A DNA stretch of 30,387 nucleotides. It comes from RGIG5612 sp045546255 (GTDB lineage: Bacteria; Bacillota; Clostridia; Lachnospirales; Lachnospiraceae). The DNA is taken from positions 1 to 30,387 of the forward strand of contig JAZQCK010000074.1 in the NCBI GenBank assembly GCA_045546255.1, written 5' to 3'. Both the position numbers and the translations under genes were made by a program. Shown piece after piece: positions 22,482 to 30,387 of this stretch. The stretch's first letter is position 1. Each line of letters begins with the position of its first letter. The notes under the pieces are model-generated. The model did no database searches. It was given only the letters and a program-made list of their open reading frames with translations, and was not told where the DNA came from.

Positions 22482-24917
22482 TTACCTGTGACTTACGTGC
22501 CAGATATCATCTGCATACTCGCGGATCGTACGATCACTGGAAAAGAATGCCGATCTGGCAATATTGGTCAGAGACATCGCGCCCCAATGCTGCTCGTCTC
22601 TGTAAATCCGGTCTAAGTTTTCAAATGCTTTGATATAAGCATCAAAGTCTTTCATAACAAAATATTCGTCGCTGCGTGCAAGCAGGTCATCATAGATTCC
22701 CCAGAATCCTACCGCTTGTCCATAGCCGTCTTTTAAGGTTCCGTCCACTAACTGGGACGTGATCCGTTTCAGGCGAAGGTCTGCCTCTGCAGTTTCCTGC
22801 GAGTTATATCCGCCGTGCATCGTAAATGCGGCCGTTTCATCAGAGGTCAGTCCGAAAATCTCCATGTTTTCTCTTCCGACCTGCTCTAAGATCTCAACGT
22901 TTGCACCGTCTAAGGTGCCGAGCGTGATGGCACCGTTCATCATAAATTTCATGTTGCCGGTTCCGCTGGCTTCCTTGCCTGCGGTGGAAATCTGTTCGGA
23001 AATATCCGCAGCAGGGTAGATCAGCTGTGCGTTGGATACACAGAAGTTTTCTACGAAAACGACCTTGATCTTCTTGCTTACGATCGGGTCGGAGTTGACC
23101 AGGTTTGCAACCGTGTTGATCAAGTGGATGACTTCTTTTGCAAAGGCATAGCCCTGTGCCGCTTTTCCGGCCAGCACAAAGGTGTATGGACAGATATCAA
23201 GGTCCGGATTACGTTTGATCCGGTTATAGAGATCTAAGATCTTAAAGACATTTAATAGCTGTCTCTTATAGGCATGGATACGCTTGACCTGAATGTCAAA
23301 GACAGAATCCGGATTGACTAAAATGCCACTTGTTTTTTTGATGTAAGCAGCCAGACGGAGTTTATTCTCTCTTTTTACTGCACGCAGGCGCGCCATTAGA
23401 TCTGCATCATATTTAAAGTCTGAAAGTTTTTCGATCTTATTAAAATCATGGAGCCATTCATCTCCGATCGTATCCGTGATCAGCTTTGCCAAAGCCGGAT
23501 TGGACTGGATCATAAAGCGTCTGTGGCTGATGCCGTTTGTCTTATTGTTAAAGCGCTCCGGAAAGATTGCGTTGAAATCATGGAACACATCGTTTTTTAA
23601 AATCTCCGTATGCAGTGCGGCAACGCCGTTGACCGAGTGGCTGCAGATAATAGAGAGATTTGCCATCTTTACCTGATTGTCCCATAAAATAGATGTTCTT
23701 CTAAGGGTTTCATAATCTGTAATACCACGTTTTCCCATATCCTCACGGAACCTGCGGTCAATCTCTTCTACGATCATATAGACACGTGGGAGGAGTTCCT
23801 TGAACATATCGATCGGCCATTTTTCCATTGCTTCAGGAAGAACGGTGTGGTTTGTGAATGAAATCATATCTCGAGTGATCGTCCATGCATCATCCCATTC
23901 GAGTCCTTCATCGTCGATCAGAACACGGATCAGTTCCGGAATGCAGAGAGTCGGATGGGTATCGTTGATATGAATGCTGACACGATCCGGGAATTTGTCC
24001 CACTCATCCGTTCCGTAACGGGATTTATAATCTCTGATGATGTTTTCAATGCCGGCAGCAACGAGCAAATATTCCTGACGGAGTCTCAGCTTTCGCCCCA
24101 TACCATTGCTGTCATCCGGGTAGAGGATGCTTGTCATGGCGTCGATATCGCAGCGCTCTTTCATTGCCGCTGCATAGTCGCCGCGGTTAAACGCTTCCAT
24201 ATCGATCGTTTCATGCATCGGCTGTGCGTCAAAGAGATGGAGCACACCGACGTTCTTTCCACCTTCGCCAAGGATCGGCACATCATACGGAACCGCACAG
24301 ACCATCTGGTATCCTTTGTGTTCGAAGTGGGTTTCGCCGTCAGCATAGGTTCTTTCTACGTGGCCTCCGAAACGGACGATGACGGTATCTTCCGGGTGCT
24401 TAACTTCCCATGGATAATCATTTTCGAGCCATGCGTCCGGCAGTTCTGTCTGTCTTCCGTTTACGATCTTCTGGCGGAAGAGACCGAACTTATAGCGAAG
24501 TCCGACGCCGACGCCTTCGATGCCAATCGAGGACATGGAATCCAAAAAGCAGGCGGCAAGGCGTCCTAGACCGCCGTTTCCAAGACCCGGATCCGGCTCA
24601 AACCCGCAGAGATCTTCCAAATTATCGCCCATTTCGGCTAAGGCCTCTGCTACGATGTCACGGACACCGAGGTTATACAGATAATTTTCCAGGAGGCGTC
24701 CGATCAGGAACTCCATGGAAAAGTAAAAGACCTTTTTATTACTGGTGTCGATGGAACGCTTTACGTTTTCCGAGCGGATGCTTCCGGCCTCAGTTGCGAC
24801 CATGTCCGCCAGTGCCATATATTTTTCATAGCCTGTACATTTGTCATACGGCTTTGCATAGATACTTTTGATCGTCTGCTCAAATTCTTTTTTGAAGTTT
24901 TCTTTACTGCTGAACAT
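22482..24917 (-). CDS. glgP: Glycogen/maltodextrin phosphorylase (GT35)
   Basis: An 811-residue phosphorylase that releases glucose-1-phosphate from alpha-1,4-glucan ends. Landmarks are STDTSNKKVFYFSMEFLIG-like N-terminal sequence (with IDTSNKK here), GLGNGGLGRLAACFLDS, SIHINDTHPTL, VKRIHAYKRQLLN and the PLP site EASGTGNMKFMMNG with Lys657. The frame is open upstream to 25061, overlapping glgB, but that extension has no family similarity. The ATG at 24915-24917 has AAAGGAT nine bases before it and gives the normal N-terminus. It begins seven bases after the glgB stop. Having phosphorylase inside the synthesis operon couples storage and release in one transcript. Confidence 0.96.
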   Translation of the reverse strand: MFSSKENFKKEFEQTIKSIYAKPYDKCTGYEKYMALADMVATEAGSIRSENVKRSIDTSNKKVFYFSMEFLIGRLLENYLYNLGVRDIVAEALAEMGDNLEDLCGFEPDPGLGNGGLGRLAACFLDSMSSIGIEGVGVGLRYKFGLFRQKIVNGRQTELPDAWLENDYPWEVKHPEDTVIVRFGGHVERTYADGETHFEHKGYQMVCAVPYDVPILGEGGKNVGVLHLFDAQPMHETIDMEAFNRGDYAAAMKERCDIDAMTSILYPDDSNGMGRKLRLRQEYLLVAAGIENIIRDYKSRYGTDEWDKFPDRVSIHINDTHPTLCIPELIRVLIDDEGLEWDDAWTITRDMISFTNHTVLPEAMEKWPIDMFKELLPRVYMIVEEIDRRFREDMGKRGITDYETLRRTSILWDNQVKMANLSIICSHSVNGVAALHTEILKNDVFHDFNAIFPERFNNKTNGISHRRFMIQSNPALAKLITDTIGDEWLHDFNKIEKLSDFKYDADLMARLRAVKRENKLRLAAYIKKTSGILVNPDSVFDIQVKRIHAYKRQLLNVFKILDLYNRIKRNPDLDICPYTFVLAGKAAQGYAFAKEVIHLINTVANLVNSDPIVSKKIKVVFVENFCVSNAQLIYPAADISEQISTAGKEASGTGNMKFMMNGAITLGTLDGANVEILEQVGRENMEIFGLTSDETAAFTMHGGYNSQETAEADLRLKRITSQLVDGTLKDGYGQAVGFWGIYDDLLARSDEYFVMKDFDAYIKAFENLDRIYRDEQHWGAMSLTNIARSAFFSSDRTIREYADDIWHVSHR

Positions 24918-24924
24918 ATAGTTT

Positions 24925-26865
24925 TTATCCTTTTTTGTTTGTTCTTTTCCAGACGGTTCCGCCAACCGGAGGGACCGTGATCTCAATGGAGTAGGGCTGT
25001 CCGTGCATCGGAATATCTTCTGCCTTGACGATCGTCTCTGACAGCTTCCCGCTTCCTCCAAACTCCTCTTTATCAGAGTTAAAGACTTCTTTATAAAATC
25101 CCGGTTTTGGAACGCCGATGCGGAATTTTCGATAGGTCTGCACGCCGAAGTTCAGCGCACAGATCAGACGGCTTCTTCCGCCGGCACTCGTCCGAATGTA
25201 ACTTACGATATTCTGCTTGTTATTGTCTGCATCCAGCCAGCTAAAGCCGGACCAGTCATGATCGTTGCTCCAAAGAGCCACTTCGTTTTTATAGAAATGA
25301 TTCAGCGCTTTGACATACTCCTTATGTTTTGCATGGGTCTCATAACCCAGCATGAACCATTCCAGTTCTTCGTACTCCCGCCACTCGATGAACTCGGCAA
25401 ATTCACTGCCCATGAAGTTCAGCTTTTTGCCAGGGTGCGTCATTTGATAGAGCAGAAGGAGTCTTAAGTTTGCAAACTGTCTCCAGTAATCTCCCGGCAT
25501 ACGTCCGATCAGGGATTTCTTGCCGTGAACGACTTCATCATGCGATAACGGCAGAATGAAATTCTCATTGAACGCATACATCATGGAGAAGGTTAAGAGC
25601 CCATGGAAATCGCTGCGGGAAGGGAAATCCGTCTGCATGAAACGAAGGGTATCGTTCATCCATCCCATATCCCACTTGTAGTGGAAGCCTAAACCGCCTG
25701 CATCCGGCGGATAGGTCACGAGCGGCCATGCTGTGCTTTCTTCGGCGATCGTATAGACATCCGGGTAGTACTGGCCGACCATGCGCGCCAGTTCCTGAAG
25801 GAACTCGATCGCATTCAGATCAGATTCTGCCCCGTCTTTGTTGAAACGCTTTTGCTTTTCATCGTCGATTCCGAAGTTCATGTATAAGATGCTGCTGACT
25901 CCGTCCACACGTATGCCGTCTGCATGGAACTGCTCGAGCCAGAACATGGCACTCGAAAGAAGGAAACTGCGGACCTGGCCTCTGCCGTAGTCAAACTTGA
26001 AGGTTCCCCAGTTCGGGTGCTCCATCTCTTCATAAAGTTTTCTTCCATTGAATCTGCAAAGGCCGTGGTCATCTCTGCAGAAATGACCAGGAACCCAGTC
26101 TAAAATGACACTGATCCCTGCCTTGTGGCAGCTGTCAATGAAGAACATCAGATCCTGCGGCGTACCGTAACGGGAGGTCGCAGAAAAGAAACCAGTCGTC
26201 TGGTAACCCCAGGAGGCATCTAGAGGATGCTCCATGACCGGTAAAATTTCGATATGGGTATAACCCATGTTTTTCACATAAGGGATCAGAGTATCGGCTA
26301 ATTCTCTGTACGTGTAATATTCGGAACAGTTGACGTTATCCGGATCGTCTTCTGCTGGAGCATGTCTCTTCCAGGAACCTAAGTGGACCTCATAAATATT
26401 TCCGGGTTCCTTGAAGTGGTTTTTCTGCTTCCGCTTTTCCATCCAGTTCTGATCGTTCCACTTGTATTTCAGATCCCAGATCACAGACGCTGTTTCCGGT
26501 CTTTTCTGGGAATAGATCGCATAAGGATCAGCTTTATACAGGAGCTTTCCTCTGGAAGTTTCAATCACATATTTATAGCACATGCCTTTTTTCGGCTCTT
26601 TTAAAAGACCGGACCAGGCACCGCTCGTTCCGACCGGCTCTAAATAGTCGCCGCCGTCTAAGAAACTGCCTTCTCTGCTTTTCCAATCGTTCCAGTCACC
26701 GATCACAGACACACTTTTAACAAAAGGTGCCCAGACAGTGAAGCGCACTCCCGATTTTTCAATATGGGAACCAAAGATATGATAAGCGTGATAATACTTA
26801 CCCTCGCCAAAGATATAGAGTAATTCTTCTGTTGGCTCTGAAGATGATGCTTTTTTCAAACCCAC
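24925..26865 (-). CDS. glgB: 1,4-alpha-glucan branching enzyme (GH13_9)
   Basis: A 646-residue enzyme introducing alpha-1,6 branches. A CBM48 domain (about 35-125, with RFTVWAPFVKSVSVIGDWND) precedes the GH13 barrel: region I LDWVPGHF, nucleophile Asp321 in GIRVDGVSS, acid/base Glu375 in YTIAEEST and the transition-state stabiliser Asp443 in LSHDEVVHGK, then a C-terminal beta domain. The start codon is GTG at 26863-26865 with AAAGGG seven bases upstream. It is the first gene of the glycogen operon, about 27 bases downstream of an extended -10 promoter, and diverges from the nuclease gene. Confidence 0.96.
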   Translation of the reverse strand: MGLKKASSSEPTEELLYIFGEGKYYHAYHIFGSHIEKSGVRFTVWAPFVKSVSVIGDWNDWKSREGSFLDGGDYLEPVGTSGAWSGLLKEPKKGMCYKYVIETSRGKLLYKADPYAIYSQKRPETASVIWDLKYKWNDQNWMEKRKQKNHFKEPGNIYEVHLGSWKRHAPAEDDPDNVNCSEYYTYRELADTLIPYVKNMGYTHIEILPVMEHPLDASWGYQTTGFFSATSRYGTPQDLMFFIDSCHKAGISVILDWVPGHFCRDDHGLCRFNGRKLYEEMEHPNWGTFKFDYGRGQVRSFLLSSAMFWLEQFHADGIRVDGVSSILYMNFGIDDEKQKRFNKDGAESDLNAIEFLQELARMVGQYYPDVYTIAEESTAWPLVTYPPDAGGLGFHYKWDMGWMNDTLRFMQTDFPSRSDFHGLLTFSMMYAFNENFILPLSHDEVVHGKKSLIGRMPGDYWRQFANLRLLLLYQMTHPGKKLNFMGSEFAEFIEWREYEELEWFMLGYETHAKHKEYVKALNHFYKNEVALWSNDHDWSGFSWLDADNNKQNIVSYIRTSAGGRSRLICALNFGVQTYRKFRIGVPKPGFYKEVFNSDKEEFGGSGKLSETIVKAEDIPMHGQPYSIEITVPPVGGTVWKRTNKKG

Positions 26866-26891
26866 AAACCTTCCCTTTGTTACTTATCTGC

Positions 26892-26900
26892 ATTATATCA
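26892..26900 (-). promoter_or_regulatory. Extended -10 promoter of the glycogen operon
   Basis: On the minus strand TGATATAAT gives a perfect TATAAT with the TGn extension. No good -35 hexamer is seen at 16-18 bases; that region is the GC-rich CCCCCC stretch and an inverted repeat. The leader before the glgB GTG would be about 20 bases. Confidence 0.6.
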
Positions 26901-26901
26901 C

Positions 26902-26914
26902 AAGAGATGCTCTT
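26902..26914. promoter_or_regulatory. Inverted repeat next to the glg promoter
   Basis: AAGAG-ATG-CTCTT lies immediately upstream of the extended -10 box on the minus strand, in the spacer where the -35 region would start. It is a candidate operator for a sugar-responsive regulator. With 5-base arms, chance is not excluded. Confidence 0.3.
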
Positions 26915-27032
26915 TGGGGGGATTAACTTTACTGGAAAGAAGGGGGTAAATATGGTAAAATTCACCCATTGATTGAGTGAAAAATCAGTAAAAAAATCAG
27001 CAAAGCGCTCGCTTTGTGGAATGGAAGCGTTT

Positions 27033-27827
27033 ATGTACGATCAGGAACAGAAAAAAGGAACGGAACCAGACGGTTCAAAAAATAAAAAAACAAAGCTCCG
27101 GATCACGGAGATCGGCATCGCGATTTTAGTCCTTGCTGCCATTATCATCATCAAAGTGGTGGCGGGGAAAAACGGTGCCAAAGATCCATTGGCACCTGCT
27201 GATGCCCCGACTCTGTTCCAGGTTTATGATATCTCGATCCCGGAATTTGACGGGAAAAATTATATTATTGAAGTGCAGGACGGGGAGACCTTCTTTAAAC
27301 CGGATGAGATCAGGGATGAGTATTATACCTATCTGTCTGATCTGGATGAATACGGAAGGGCCGGTTATGCCATGATGTGTGCCGATGAGCCGCATATCCA
27401 GACAGGTGAGCGATCCAGCATTTCAGACCTTAAACCTTCCGGCTGGCATGGCGGCGGTTTTTACGAGCGCAGCCATCTGCTGATGTGGAAGCTCTCCGGA
27501 CTGAATAAAATCGAAAATCTTGTCACAGGCACAGCGACGTTTAATGAAGTCAACATGCAGGACTATGAAAAGAAAGTGACCAGATATCTCTGGGATCATG
27601 AAGATAATCATGTCATGTACCGCGTGACACCGCTCTATAAAGATGATGAGCTGATCTGCAGAGGCGTACTGATGGAAGCCTACTCTGTAGAAGATGACGG
27701 AGCTTTGGAATTCTGCATTTTTGTGTATAACGCTGAGCCCGGCGCATTGATCGATTATGCGACCGGCGATTACATGGAGAATGCAGAGAATATGACAGAG
27801 GTCCGTCCGGAGCAGCAGCAGAATTAA
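27033..27827 (+). CDS. Membrane-anchored DNA/RNA non-specific endonuclease (EndA/NucA type)
   Basis: About 264 residues. A basic cytoplasmic tail is followed by one membrane segment (ITEIGIAILVLAAIIII, about 24-40) and an extracytoplasmic beta-beta-alpha-metal nuclease domain. The catalytic motif reads ERSHLLMWKLSG, where most relatives have DRGHL; the His is kept, with metal-binding Asn in NKIENLVTGTATFN. Homologues include the DNA-entry nuclease EndA and secreted streptococcal nucleases, suggesting degradation or uptake of external DNA. I chose the ATG at 27033 (GGAAG upstream); 27021 and a TTG at 26973 are alternatives. In the same frame, an ATG at 26952 with a much better ribosome site meets a TGA after six codons, so the true N-terminus is uncertain. 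The next gene starts 17 bases downstream. Confidence 0.85.
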   Translation: MYDQEQKKGTEPDGSKNKKTKLRITEIGIAILVLAAIIIIKVVAGKNGAKDPLAPADAPTLFQVYDISIPEFDGKNYIIEVQDGETFFKPDEIRDEYYTYLSDLDEYGRAGYAMMCADEPHIQTGERSSISDLKPSGWHGGGFYERSHLLMWKLSGLNKIENLVTGTATFNEVNMQDYEKKVTRYLWDHEDNHVMYRVTPLYKDDELICRGVLMEAYSVEDDGALEFCIFVYNAEPGALIDYATGDYMENAENMTEVRPEQQQN

Positions 27828-27844
27828 AAGATAGAAGGAGCAAA

Positions 27845-28699
27845 ATGGAGATCATCGGCAGCAGACAAATCAAAGAATGCTTCCCGGAACGAAAACGGGA
27901 TGCGCATAAAGGGGACTTCGGCAGAGTCCTGATCTTTGCCGGAAGCGTCGGCATGGCAGGCGCTGCCGTTTTAGCGGGGCGTGCTGCCGTAAGAAGCGGC
28001 GCAGGGCTTGTCCGCTTTCTTCTGCCGTCTTTTGACGATTCGATCTATCCGATCCTTCAGACCGCAGTTCCCGTGGCGACCTGCGTGAGCTTAAAGAAGA
28101 ACGCTGATTTTAATGAATATGATGCGATTGCCGCAGGAAGCGGACTGGGAGATGACGAAGAACGGATCGCTCTGCTTAAAAGGCTTGCGGAATCCTATGA
28201 GGGAAAGCTGGTACTTGATGCGGATGCGCTGAACGCCATCTCGCGGGGAGACATCAGCGAAGAGCTGATCCGTTGTTCTAAGGCGGATATTGTCCTAACT
28301 CCTCACGTTGGGGAGGCCAGAAGGCTCCTTGGGGACAATCTCCCGATCAAAACAGAAGAAGAGCGGATAGAGGCCGCTAAAGCTTTGGCTGAAAAATACA
28401 ACTGCACGGTTCTTTTAAAAGGTGCAGGGACGCTGATCTGCGCGCCATCGAAAGAGCTGATCAAAAACGAGAGTGGTAATCCGGGCATGGCAGCAGGCGG
28501 AAGCGGAGATGTTCTTTCCGGTATCATTGCTGCATTTGCGGGGCAGGGTCTTTCTGCATTTGATGCGGCAGCCTGTGGCGCCTATATTCATGGAAGCGCC
28601 GGCGATCTTGCAGCAGAGTTCGTTGGAGAGATCTGTATGAATGCAGAAGATCTTATTGGTTTTCTTCCGCTTGCATTTAAGAAAGCTCTCGAGGAATAA
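27845..28699 (+). CDS. nnrD: ADP-dependent (S)-NAD(P)H-hydrate dehydratase
   Basis: A 284-residue ribokinase-fold protein equal to the C-terminal domain of the two-domain Nnr/YjeF proteins. It repairs hydrated NAD(P)H using ADP. Signatures include HKGDFGRVLIFAGSVGMAGA, AAVRSGAGLV, LVLDADALNAIS, VLTPHVGEARRL and NPGMAAGGSGDVLSGIIAA with the catalytic Asp of GSGD. The epimerase (YjeF N-terminal) domain is absent and not seen elsewhere in the window. GAAGGAG lies just before the ATG. The gene is 17 bases after the nuclease and 10 bases before the decarboxylase, in a likely operon. Confidence 0.94.
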   Translation: MEIIGSRQIKECFPERKRDAHKGDFGRVLIFAGSVGMAGAAVLAGRAAVRSGAGLVRFLLPSFDDSIYPILQTAVPVATCVSLKKNADFNEYDAIAAGSGLGDDEERIALLKRLAESYEGKLVLDADALNAISRGDISEELIRCSKADIVLTPHVGEARRLLGDNLPIKTEEERIEAAKALAEKYNCTVLLKGAGTLICAPSKELIKNESGNPGMAAGGSGDVLSGIIAAFAGQGLSAFDAAACGAYIHGSAGDLAAEFVGEICMNAEDLIGFLPLAFKKALEE

Positions 28700-28709
28700 C
28701 GCAATCAAT

Positions 28710-30056
28710 ATGAAAGAAAGTTTGTACGAAAAGCTAATTCAATACGGAAAGTCGGATATCTATCCTTTTTGCATGCCTGGGCATAAAAGGAATTTCCGCG
28801 TGCCTGGAATTGAAAACCCATATGATATTGATATTACGGAAGTCGATGGCTTCGATAATCTCCATGATCCTTCCGGCATGATCAAAAAAATGCAGAAACG
28901 CTTCTGCGATGTGTATGGAGCAAAGCAGGTGCTGATGTCAGTGAACGGGAGCAGTGCAGGGATGCTTGCAGCACTGTCTGCGGTCCCGAAAGGAGGAACC
29001 GTCTGTGTGGCACGCAACTGCCACAAGTCGGTATTCGACGGGCTTTCCATCAATGGACGAAAAGTCTATTATCTCTATCCGGAAGAAGTGATCGAAGGCA
29101 GCATGATCTACGGCGGCGTTTCCCCGGAGGACGTTGAAAACCTGTTAAAACGACACAGCAATATCAAAGCTGTCTTGATCACGTCTCCTACCTACGAAGG
29201 TTTTTTATCCGATGTAAAAACCATCGCGGAGATTGTTCATAAATATGAGACGATCCTGATCGTCGACGAGGCGCATGGAGCGCACCTGCCGTATCATGAT
29301 GCCTTTCCGGTTTCTGCGATCTATCTGGGAGCGGATATCGTTGTCCAAAGTCTGCATAAGACCTTGCCGTCCCTCAATCAGACTGCGCTGGTCTTCATAA
29401 ATGGCGACGAAGAACTGGCAAGAAAAGTAGAAAGAGCGCTCAGTGTTTTCACGACGACGTCTCCATCCTATGGCCTGATGGCGAGTATGGAATACTGCGT
29501 AGAATGGTGCGTGGATAATGAAAGCGAATTCAATACTTATGTTCAGCAACTGAAGACATTCAGGGAACGCTACTCGAATCTTCAGGCCGTGGACCTTCTG
29601 GGCGAAGAAATGATCGGTCAGTATCATATTTTTGATGTTGATCCATCCAAGCTGTGCTTTGTCAGCCGACAGATGTCCGGGGCAGAACTTGGAAGATATC
29701 TCCTGAAAGAACATAAACTGCAGATGGAAGCGGCCGGCTCCAGACACGTTTTGGGAATGACGAGTGTCATGGATACGGAAGAAGGATTTCAAAGGCTCTA
29801 TAAAGGACTCGCAGCAGCCGCCAGAGTCCGAAGCTATCCGGGCGATCCCGCCTATAACGAAAAACAGCTGCAGGAGATCTCGCTCCTCTATCTATCAAAA
29901 ATAGACAAAGTCTATAAAGATTTTATTTATCTCTATCCGCCGGGATGTCCGATCGTAGCGCCGGGAGAGGTGTTTACGATGGAGAAATGGAATCAGGTGC
30001 GGAATTATATTGACGAAGGACTGGAAGTGATCCAATGGGAAAGATCTACTTTTTAA
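28710..30056 (+). CDS. Orn/Lys/Arg decarboxylase family protein (short Firmicutes type)
   Basis: A 448-residue fold-type I PLP enzyme of the SpeA/YaaO/Cad type. Visible motifs are FCMPGHKR (20-27), DITEVDGFDNLH (41-52), VNGSSAGMLAAL, ARNCHKSVFDGL, IVDEAHGAH with Asp186, and the PLP lysine Lys217 in VQSLHKTLPS. It lacks the large N-terminal wing domain of inducible E. coli decarboxylases. Substrate (arginine, lysine or ornithine) cannot be read reliably. Its product would be a polyamine or precursor. The frame extends upstream to 28641 within nnrD, but MKESLYEKLI gives the usual N-terminus; the ribosome site is weak (GAGG about 15 bases away), so translation may depend on coupling to nnrD. It overlaps the guanylate kinase-like gene by 22 bases, as is common in Clostridia. 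Confidence 0.92.
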   Translation: MKESLYEKLIQYGKSDIYPFCMPGHKRNFRVPGIENPYDIDITEVDGFDNLHDPSGMIKKMQKRFCDVYGAKQVLMSVNGSSAGMLAALSAVPKGGTVCVARNCHKSVFDGLSINGRKVYYLYPEEVIEGSMIYGGVSPEDVENLLKRHSNIKAVLITSPTYEGFLSDVKTIAEIVHKYETILIVDEAHGAHLPYHDAFPVSAIYLGADIVVQSLHKTLPSLNQTALVFINGDEELARKVERALSVFTTTSPSYGLMASMEYCVEWCVDNESEFNTYVQQLKTFRERYSNLQAVDLLGEEMIGQYHIFDVDPSKLCFVSRQMSGAELGRYLLKEHKLQMEAAGSRHVLGMTSVMDTEEGFQRLYKGLAAAARVRSYPGDPAYNEKQLQEISLLYLSKIDKVYKDFIYLYPPGCPIVAPGEVFTMEKWNQVRNYIDEGLEVIQWERSTF

Positions 30057-30387
30057 TGGGAAAAAGCGCGTCCGGTAAGGACACGATCTATTCAAAACTG
30101 CTGGCCGATAAGCGGCTGGATTTAAAACTCTATGTCGGCTATACTACGCGGCCGAAAAGAGCCGGAGAGACCGAAGGCGTCGAGTATCACTTTACGACCG
30201 AGGAGGATCTGAAGGCGTTTGAAGCATCCGGCAAACTGATTGAAAAAAGAGTGTATCATACCGTCTACGGAGACTGGTTCTATTACAGCGTCGACAGTGA
30301 AAACACGGATTTGGAACACCATGATTATCTGTATATCGGAACGCTGGAATCCTATGTGAAGATGCGTGACTACTACGGGGCAGACAA
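30035..30387 (+). CDS. Guanylate kinase-like protein (partial, N-terminus)
   Basis: The frame starts MGKIYFLMGKSASGKDTIYS and stays open to the right edge, so the C-terminus is missing. The P-loop is GKSASGKD, with Asp after the Lys where classical guanylate kinases have Ser or Thr. The GMP-binding region is recognisable in YTTRPKRAGETEGVEYHF. It is a Gmk-like nucleotide kinase typically found after the decarboxylase in Clostridia; whether it is the housekeeping guanylate kinase or a paralogue cannot be judged here. The first ATG overlaps the end of the decarboxylase by 22 bases; a second in-frame ATG at 30056 overlaps its stop by one base. Confidence 0.85.
   Translation, partial: MGKIYFLMGKSASGKDTIYSKLLADKRLDLKLYVGYTTRPKRAGETEGVEYHFTTEEDLKAFEASGKLIEKRVYHTVYGDWFYYSVDSENTDLEHHDYLYIGTLESYVKMRDYYGAD

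Noticed and set aside
23955..24569. 204-codon plus-strand frame opposite glgP
   Set aside because: Antisense to the conserved phosphorylase core and unlike any family I know.
29205..29792. 195-codon minus-strand frame opposite the decarboxylase
   Set aside because: Lies wholly within a conserved PLP enzyme gene on the other strand.

Overview
The window looks like chromosomal DNA of an anaerobic Clostridia member (Bacillota), probably Lachnospiraceae-like. The reasons are mid-range GC, strong AGGAGG-type ribosome sites, a catalytic GlgC paired with a degenerate GlgD, a GH13-GH77 debranching fusion, an HflX/PrsW/TraX/LtrA gene complement, and a Uro-D-like gene beside a PucR-type regulator. I see no phage, insertion sequence, CRISPR array, rRNA or tRNA. 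Genus and species cannot be read from the sequence alone.

Left part (1-12 kb). A minus-strand operon encodes a VOC-fold protein, an unrecognised 117-aa protein and the N-terminus of an NDP-forming acyl-CoA synthetase that runs off the left edge. Divergent from it are an LVIVD beta-propeller protein and a flavin reductase with a zinc ribbon. After PrsW (minus), a CysK-like enzyme and HflX (plus), a minus-strand operon pucR-ltrA-nudix diverges from a Uro-D superfamily gene. A palindrome sits on the predicted pucR -35. The VOC, acyl-CoA synthetase, LVIVD, flavoprotein and Uro-D genes look like parts of a catabolic or cofactor pathway whose substrate I cannot name.

Middle (12-15.3 kb). A short DtxR-like regulator is followed by an OmpR-type response regulator and histidine kinase with a 4-base overlap, then a TraX-family membrane protein. 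A direct repeat of TTTAAG lies in front of the two-component genes.

Right-centre (15.3-26.9 kb). A complete minus-strand glycogen operon runs glgB-glgP-glgC-glgD-glgA, then a 241-nt strongly structured RNA element, then a fused GH13/GH77 debranching enzyme. The operon covers synthesis (GlgC/GlgD, GlgA, GlgB) and mobilisation (GlgP plus the fusion). The RNA element is the most striking non-coding feature: its ends form a closing helix of about 25 base pairs, it contains several nested perfect helices, and a TATAAT box lies just outside its 5' end.

Right end (26.9-30.4 kb). A plus-strand run holds a membrane-anchored non-specific nuclease (with an in-frame TGA behind its best ribosome site), ADP-dependent NAD(P)H-hydrate dehydratase, an Orn/Lys/Arg decarboxylase and the start of a guanylate kinase-like gene cut by the window edge.
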